Origin: MnTg04 sp036443455
GTDB taxonomy: Bacteria; Pseudomonadota; Gammaproteobacteria; Steroidobacterales; MnTg04
Length of the DNA: 10,149 bases
Assembly (NCBI GenBank): GCA_036443455.1
Contig: JAZFYI010000052.1
Location: 1 to 10,149 of the forward strand
Direction: 5' to 3'
Shown here: positions 7,113 to 10,149 of the stretch, piece by piece
How the letters are laid out: each line of letters begins with the position of its first letter
Position numbering within the stretch: the first letter of the stretch is position 1
Position numbers and translations under genes: made by a program
The notes under the pieces: model-generated
The model's input: only the letters and a program-made list of their open reading frames with translations
Told to the model about the DNA's origin: nothing
The model's database searches: none

Positions 7113-8720
7113 ATGATCCCAAAGCCAGTGACACTGCCAGCGAGCCTGTTCCTTATCATGGCGATGGGTCTGTCCGGATGCAGCAACAGCGACGATGCGC
7201 AAGGGCCGGATAGCGCGGCGGCGAATTCCTCGGCGCAAATCGCAGCCAACAAAATCCAGTGGTTCAAAGGTTCCACCGCGGAGGCATTTGCCAAAGCAAG
7301 AAAGCAGGGAAAGCCGTTATTTCTGTTTTGGGGTACGGACTGGTGCCCGGATTGCAGCCAGGTCAAGGCTACCATCTTCAGCGGTCGGGAATTTATCGCG
7401 AAATCCAGGTTGTTCGTCCCGGTCTATCTGGATGGCGATACCGAGAACGCCCAACGCACCGGGGAAGAATTCGGTGTCAAAGGCTACCCGACGATGATCG
7501 TATTCTCACCACAGGGCGATGAAATAACCCGTATCCCCGGCGGCATAAGCAGCAAACGCTATAACAACGTACTGGACCTGGCCCTAAACGATGTTCAGCC
7601 GGTGGCCAGAATCGTCGAACGCGTTACCGGACTCGGGCCGGCGTTGAAAAAAAACGAATACCGTCTGCTGGCTTATTACAGCTGGGACCAGGACAACGAA
7701 AGAGCCCTGGCCGGCAAAAACAAGCTCAAGCTGTTCGAGACCTTGTCTTCAACCTGTCCGCCACCGCTTATCGAGACATGCAGCCGAATCGACATCGAGT
7801 ACCTGTCCACGATTGCCAAGGCGATTGCTGATGACGACGACCCATTTGCGCTCAGTGAAAGTCTGAAGAATGAAGCATTGAAAAAACTTCGCTCGCTTCT
7901 TCAGGACAGGAAACTGGTCCTGGCCAACCTCCAATTCGTGCTGTCCTCATCGGCAGAAATGGCAAGAGCCTTTACCGACTCGCGAAGCCCGCATCGGGCA
8001 TCTTTGCTGGGTCTGTGGGACCAGGCCCTCAAAATTATCGCAGCCGATCCACAAGTTTCTCTGATGGATAGACTGTACACCAGCCGCGGCCGCCTCCGAA
8101 TGGCGAGGATCGACGACCCGGAGCAGCCACTTTCGCCCGAATTCCAACAAAGGATAGCCGATCATATCGACTGGGCCGACCAGCAGGCCATTACATCCGA
8201 TGAGCGCCAGGCGGTTATTGACGCCGCCTGGAATATCCTGTCGGAAGCAGGCATGGATGAGAAAGCGACTGAACTGATTACCCGGGAACTCGGGAAATCG
8301 AATGCGCCATACTACTTCATGCCTTTTCTGGCCAAACTCGCCGAGCGCTCCGGCAATACCGGCGAAGCAGTCGACTGGTTGCGGCGAGCCTATGACGAGT
8401 CAAGCGGTTCCGCCACACGATTTCAGTGGGGATATAAATACATCAGCGGGCTGCTCAGGCTGGTGCCGGCCGATAACGGCCTGATCGAAAAAGAAACCAT
8501 TCGTGTTTTTGATGAACTCGATGGGCGCGAAAACGCTTTTTATCAGCGCACCAGGGTAAGACTCGGCAAACTCGATTCGAAATTCCGCGAGTGGAATGCA
8601 GATGGCGCGAACGACAAAAGCATTCGCCTGATTTACACAAAAATGCAAACCATTTGCTCGTCGATTCCCGAAATTGACGAGTCACGCACAACCTGCGATT
8701 CCTTTCTGTCCGAGGGCTAA
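7113..8720 (+). CDS. Periplasmic lipoprotein with thioredoxin fold and long helical C-terminal domain
   Basis: A 535-residue exported protein. The N-terminus has a hydrophobic signal with lipobox L20-S-G-C23; Ser at +2 favours outer-membrane sorting if Lol rules apply. Residues about 47-165 are a thioredoxin-like domain of the Thioredoxin_7/DsbD-gamma type: redox motif WCPDC (Trp77, Cys78, Cys81) and cis-proline in GYPTMIVF (Pro126). This suggests thiol-disulfide chemistry in the periplasm. Residues 166-535 are alpha-helical, partly TPR-like (e.g. 'LAKLAERSGNTGEAVDWLRRAYD' region), and carry four more cysteines (215, 223, 515, 528) that could form structural disulfides or be substrates. I recognise no family for this part. 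The start has GGAA 6 bases upstream and gives a proper signal peptide. Its gene converges on the small secreted protein gene, with 45 bp between them. Confidence 0.85.
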   Translation: MIPKPVTLPASLFLIMAMGLSGCSNSDDAQGPDSAAANSSAQIAANKIQWFKGSTAEAFAKARKQGKPLFLFWGTDWCPDCSQVKATIFSGREFIAKSRLFVPVYLDGDTENAQRTGEEFGVKGYPTMIVFSPQGDEITRIPGGISSKRYNNVLDLALNDVQPVARIVERVTGLGPALKKNEYRLLAYYSWDQDNERALAGKNKLKLFETLSSTCPPPLIETCSRIDIEYLSTIAKAIADDDDPFALSESLKNEALKKLRSLLQDRKLVLANLQFVLSSSAEMARAFTDSRSPHRASLLGLWDQALKIIAADPQVSLMDRLYTSRGRLRMARIDDPEQPLSPEFQQRIADHIDWADQQAITSDERQAVIDAAWNILSEAGMDEKATELITRELGKSNAPYYFMPFLAKLAERSGNTGEAVDWLRRAYDESSGSATRFQWGYKYISGLLRLVPADNGLIEKETIRVFDELDGRENAFYQRTRVRLGKLDSKFREWNADGANDKSIRLIYTKMQTICSSIPEIDESRTTCDSFLSEG

Positions 8721-8765
8721 GCCCAAACTACCCGGAGCCCGTGTATTGGTCGGTCCGGCAGTTCA

Positions 8766-9167
8766 CTAGGGTATTACTTTGGCATGCGGGTCCAGCGTGC
8801 CGACGCCGTCCACCTTGACCGAGAACTTGTAGTCACCCTTTATGATCCCCATCGGGACTTCTAACACGATGTTGCCCCGGACACCATTCGATTTGTACAT
8901 CCAGTTATCGCGCCCGGGATTTGGACCGTCAGGTTTCGTACTGACTTTATCAATGTCTTTCGGCGGAACAATATTCAGTCTGATTTTGCACCCCATGCGA
9001 ACGGTGACTTTTGCCGGCGTGACCTTCAGTTGCGCAGCGCTGTGGTTAATGGTCATCACCGGGTCTATACACCGCAGGTTCGCAGGGCTGTTCCCGATTT
9101 GGCTCATCGATCCGCCAGCAATTAGCAAAAGCAACGCTGCGGCCAAAAAAATGGTCCATTTGTTCAT
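8766..9167 (-). CDS. Small secreted beta-rich protein of unknown function
   Basis: A 133-residue protein beginning with a clear Sec signal (MNKW, then a hydrophobic Ala/Leu/Ile stretch to about residue 18, likely cleaved near GGS-MSQ at 20-22). There is no lipobox. The mature part is predicted as beta strands: 'AKVTVRMGCKIRLNIV' (52-67), 'GNIVLEVP' (98-105) and 'GDYKFSVKVDG' (111-121), ending LDPHAKV. This layout recalls cupredoxin-like or Ig-like periplasmic domains, but I do not see a full copper-ligand set. Cys33 and Cys60 could form a disulfide. The chosen ATG has AGGAG 6 bases upstream; the in-frame ATG 27 bases earlier lacks one and would prefix a charged stretch to the signal. The upstream TPR gene on the same strand ends 71 bp away; co-transcription is possible but a hairpin lies between them. 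Confidence 0.75.
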   Translation of the reverse strand: MNKWTIFLAAALLLLIAGGSMSQIGNSPANLRCIDPVMTINHSAAQLKVTPAKVTVRMGCKIRLNIVPPKDIDKVSTKPDGPNPGRDNWMYKSNGVRGNIVLEVPMGIIKGDYKFSVKVDGVGTLDPHAKVIP

Positions 9168-9173
9168 GGTATT

Positions 9174-9178
9174 CTCCT
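9174..9178 (-). promoter_or_regulatory. Ribosome binding site deciding the small secreted protein start
   Basis: AGGAG on the minus strand, 6 bases before the ATG at 9167-9165. It selects this start over the ATG at 9194. Confidence 0.75.
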
Positions 9179-9199
9179 CTTTGTGCGGTCCCATGTTTT

Positions 9200-9215
9200 G
9201 CCGAGCAAGCTCGGC
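9200..9215. repeat. Perfect inverted repeat GCCGAGC-AA-GCTCGGC
   Basis: A seven-base perfect palindromic arm with a 2-base centre (or six bp with a CAAG tetraloop) lies between the TPR gene and the small secreted gene. On the plus strand an eight-T run (9229-9236) follows 13 bases later; on the minus strand the run appears as A before the hairpin and no T-run follows. It is therefore not a canonical terminator for the minus-strand TPR transcript. It could be an operator, a processing hairpin, or a REP-like element. Confidence 0.55.
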
Positions 9216-9238
9216 TGTATTCTGTTCGTTTTTTTTGA

Positions 9239-10149
9239 CTAACGATTCTCCGAACTTTCAAGCAAAGCCTTGAAGCGCGGCTCGTTCCGCAATGACTCCA
9301 GGTGGGGCTCGGCAGCAATCAATTTCACCGGGTAGCCCATTGCCGCCGCTGTTTCCAGGTCTGCCAGCGCCTCGGATGTTCGATCCTGTCTGAGATTGAT
9401 CAGCGCTCTCATGAAAAACAGGTAAGGATCGGATGGTGTCAGATCCACAGCTCTGGCGATCAGTTCATTCGCTTCACCTGGCTTGCCCAGAATCGCCTTT
9501 GTCCACGCAGCATCCATGAGTGCCAGCGGGGCCTTGGGATTGACGCCCAATCGCTGATCGACCAGTGCCTCGGCTTTGCCAAAAGCGCTGGCCGCACTGC
9601 CCTGGCCCTCCGCGAAATACAAGGCATCGCCCAGGTTTAACCAGGCCAGGTAATTATCCGGTGCCATACGAACCGCCTCATTGTGCGTAGCAACTGCCTC
9701 GTCAAACCGGTGCAGGTAGTAATACAGCAGCCCGAGGTTTGAATAGGTTCTGCGATGCGGACTGATCTCGAGCGCCTGGTTAAATGCTGCGATCGACTGG
9801 TGAAAATCGCCGGACAACATCAGGGCAGTGCCAAGGTTGCTGAGACCATTATGGTTTTTGGCGTCCAGCTCCAGTATTTTCCGGTATTCCCTCGCCGCAT
9901 CGGTGTATCTGCCGTTGTCGTACAGGAACTTGCCATAGGCGTTGTAACCGGTCCAGTCCCCCGGCTGCAGATCCATAGCCATCAGAAAATACTCTTCCGC
10001 TTCGTCGAGCCGTTTCATCCGGGAGTAAACCCTGGCCAGGCCCGTCAGCGCGGGAACATCGTTTTCGTTGATAGACAATGCCCTGCGATAGCTGGATTCC
10101 GCTTCCGCGTCTTTTCCGGTCTGCCGGTAAAGATCTCCCAATGCCTCGT
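9239..10149 (-). CDS. TPR-repeat protein, C-terminal part (5' end outside window)
   Basis: At least 303 codons, open to the right edge; codons before the ATG at 10141 continue in frame (Glu-Ala), so that Met is an internal residue of a TPR helix. Eight or so consecutive 34-residue TPR units are visible, with the usual pattern of Gly/Ala at position 8, Tyr/Phe at 11 and Pro at 32 (e.g. 'SINENDVPALTGLARVYSRM', 'APDNYLAWLNLGDALY'). The ending, with AAAMGYPVKLIAAEP followed by HLESLRNEPRFKALL, is the kind of terminus found on TPR tails of serine/threonine kinases, adenylate cyclases and CadC-like winged-helix regulators. TPR arrays bind protein partners; here they are probably the sensor or interaction arm of such a regulator (inference). 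The effector domain lies outside the window. Confidence 0.85.
   Translation of the reverse strand, partial: EALGDLYRQTGKDAEAESSYRRALSINENDVPALTGLARVYSRMKRLDEAEEYFLMAMDLQPGDWTGYNAYGKFLYDNGRYTDAAREYRKILELDAKNHNGLSNLGTALMLSGDFHQSIAAFNQALEISPHRRTYSNLGLLYYYLHRFDEAVATHNEAVRMAPDNYLAWLNLGDALYFAEGQGSAASAFGKAEALVDQRLGVNPKAPLALMDAAWTKAILGKPGEANELIARAVDLTPSDPYLFFMRALINLRQDRTSEALADLETAAAMGYPVKLIAAEPHLESLRNEPRFKALLESSENR

Noticed and set aside
8714..8758. Short hairpins between the convergent lipoprotein and secreted-protein genes (GGGC-TAA-GCCC; CCGGA...TCCGG)
   Set aside because: Stems of only 4-5 bp and no T-run on either strand; not supportable as a terminator.

Overview
The window looks like ordinary chromosome from a Gram-negative, moderately GC-rich bacterium. 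A lipobox lipoprotein, Sec signal peptides and Shine-Dalgarno sites support this. A marine-type gammaproteobacterium is my best guess, inferred only from the style of the genes (TPR plus 2-oxoglutarate dioxygenase, MscS, TPR-rich regulators). There is no rRNA, tRNA, CRISPR array, insertion sequence, integrase or other sign of a mobile element.

Left part (1-2687, all + strand): the 3' end of a 2OG-Fe(II) oxygenase is followed 40 bp later by a TPR protein fused to an aspartyl/asparaginyl beta-hydroxylase domain. This overlaps by 14 bp a MscS-type mechanosensitive channel. The three probably form one transcription unit ending at a hairpin-plus-T-run near 2764-2785. The two oxygenases suggest a protein or small-molecule hydroxylation function. 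The channel seems to be co-transcribed rather than functionally tied.

Middle (2688-6824): a stand-alone 605-codon coiled-coil protein of unknown function (+) contains a 31-residue tandem repeat. Its 3' end overlaps by 28 bp, tail to tail, a minus-strand pair: a DUF819-type multispanning membrane protein and, 9 bp downstream of it, a rhomboid-family intramembrane serine protease with an extra N-terminal cytosolic domain. These two look like an operon.

Right part (6825-10149): a 288-bp divergent intergenic region, holding an imperfect 11-bp-stem inverted repeat, separates DUF819 from a periplasmic lipoprotein. That lipoprotein has an N-terminal thioredoxin fold (WCPDC) and a long helical C-terminal region with four extra cysteines. 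Converging on it is a gene for a small secreted beta-rich protein of unknown function. Upstream of that (minus strand) is the C-terminal part of a TPR protein whose ending resembles the TPR tails of serine/threonine kinases, cyclases or CadC-like regulators; its N-terminal effector domain lies beyond the window.

I see no convincing multi-gene novel system. The most interesting items are the TPR-AspH fusion beside a second dioxygenase, the orphan repeat-bearing coiled-coil protein, the cysteine-rich thioredoxin lipoprotein, and the small secreted protein.
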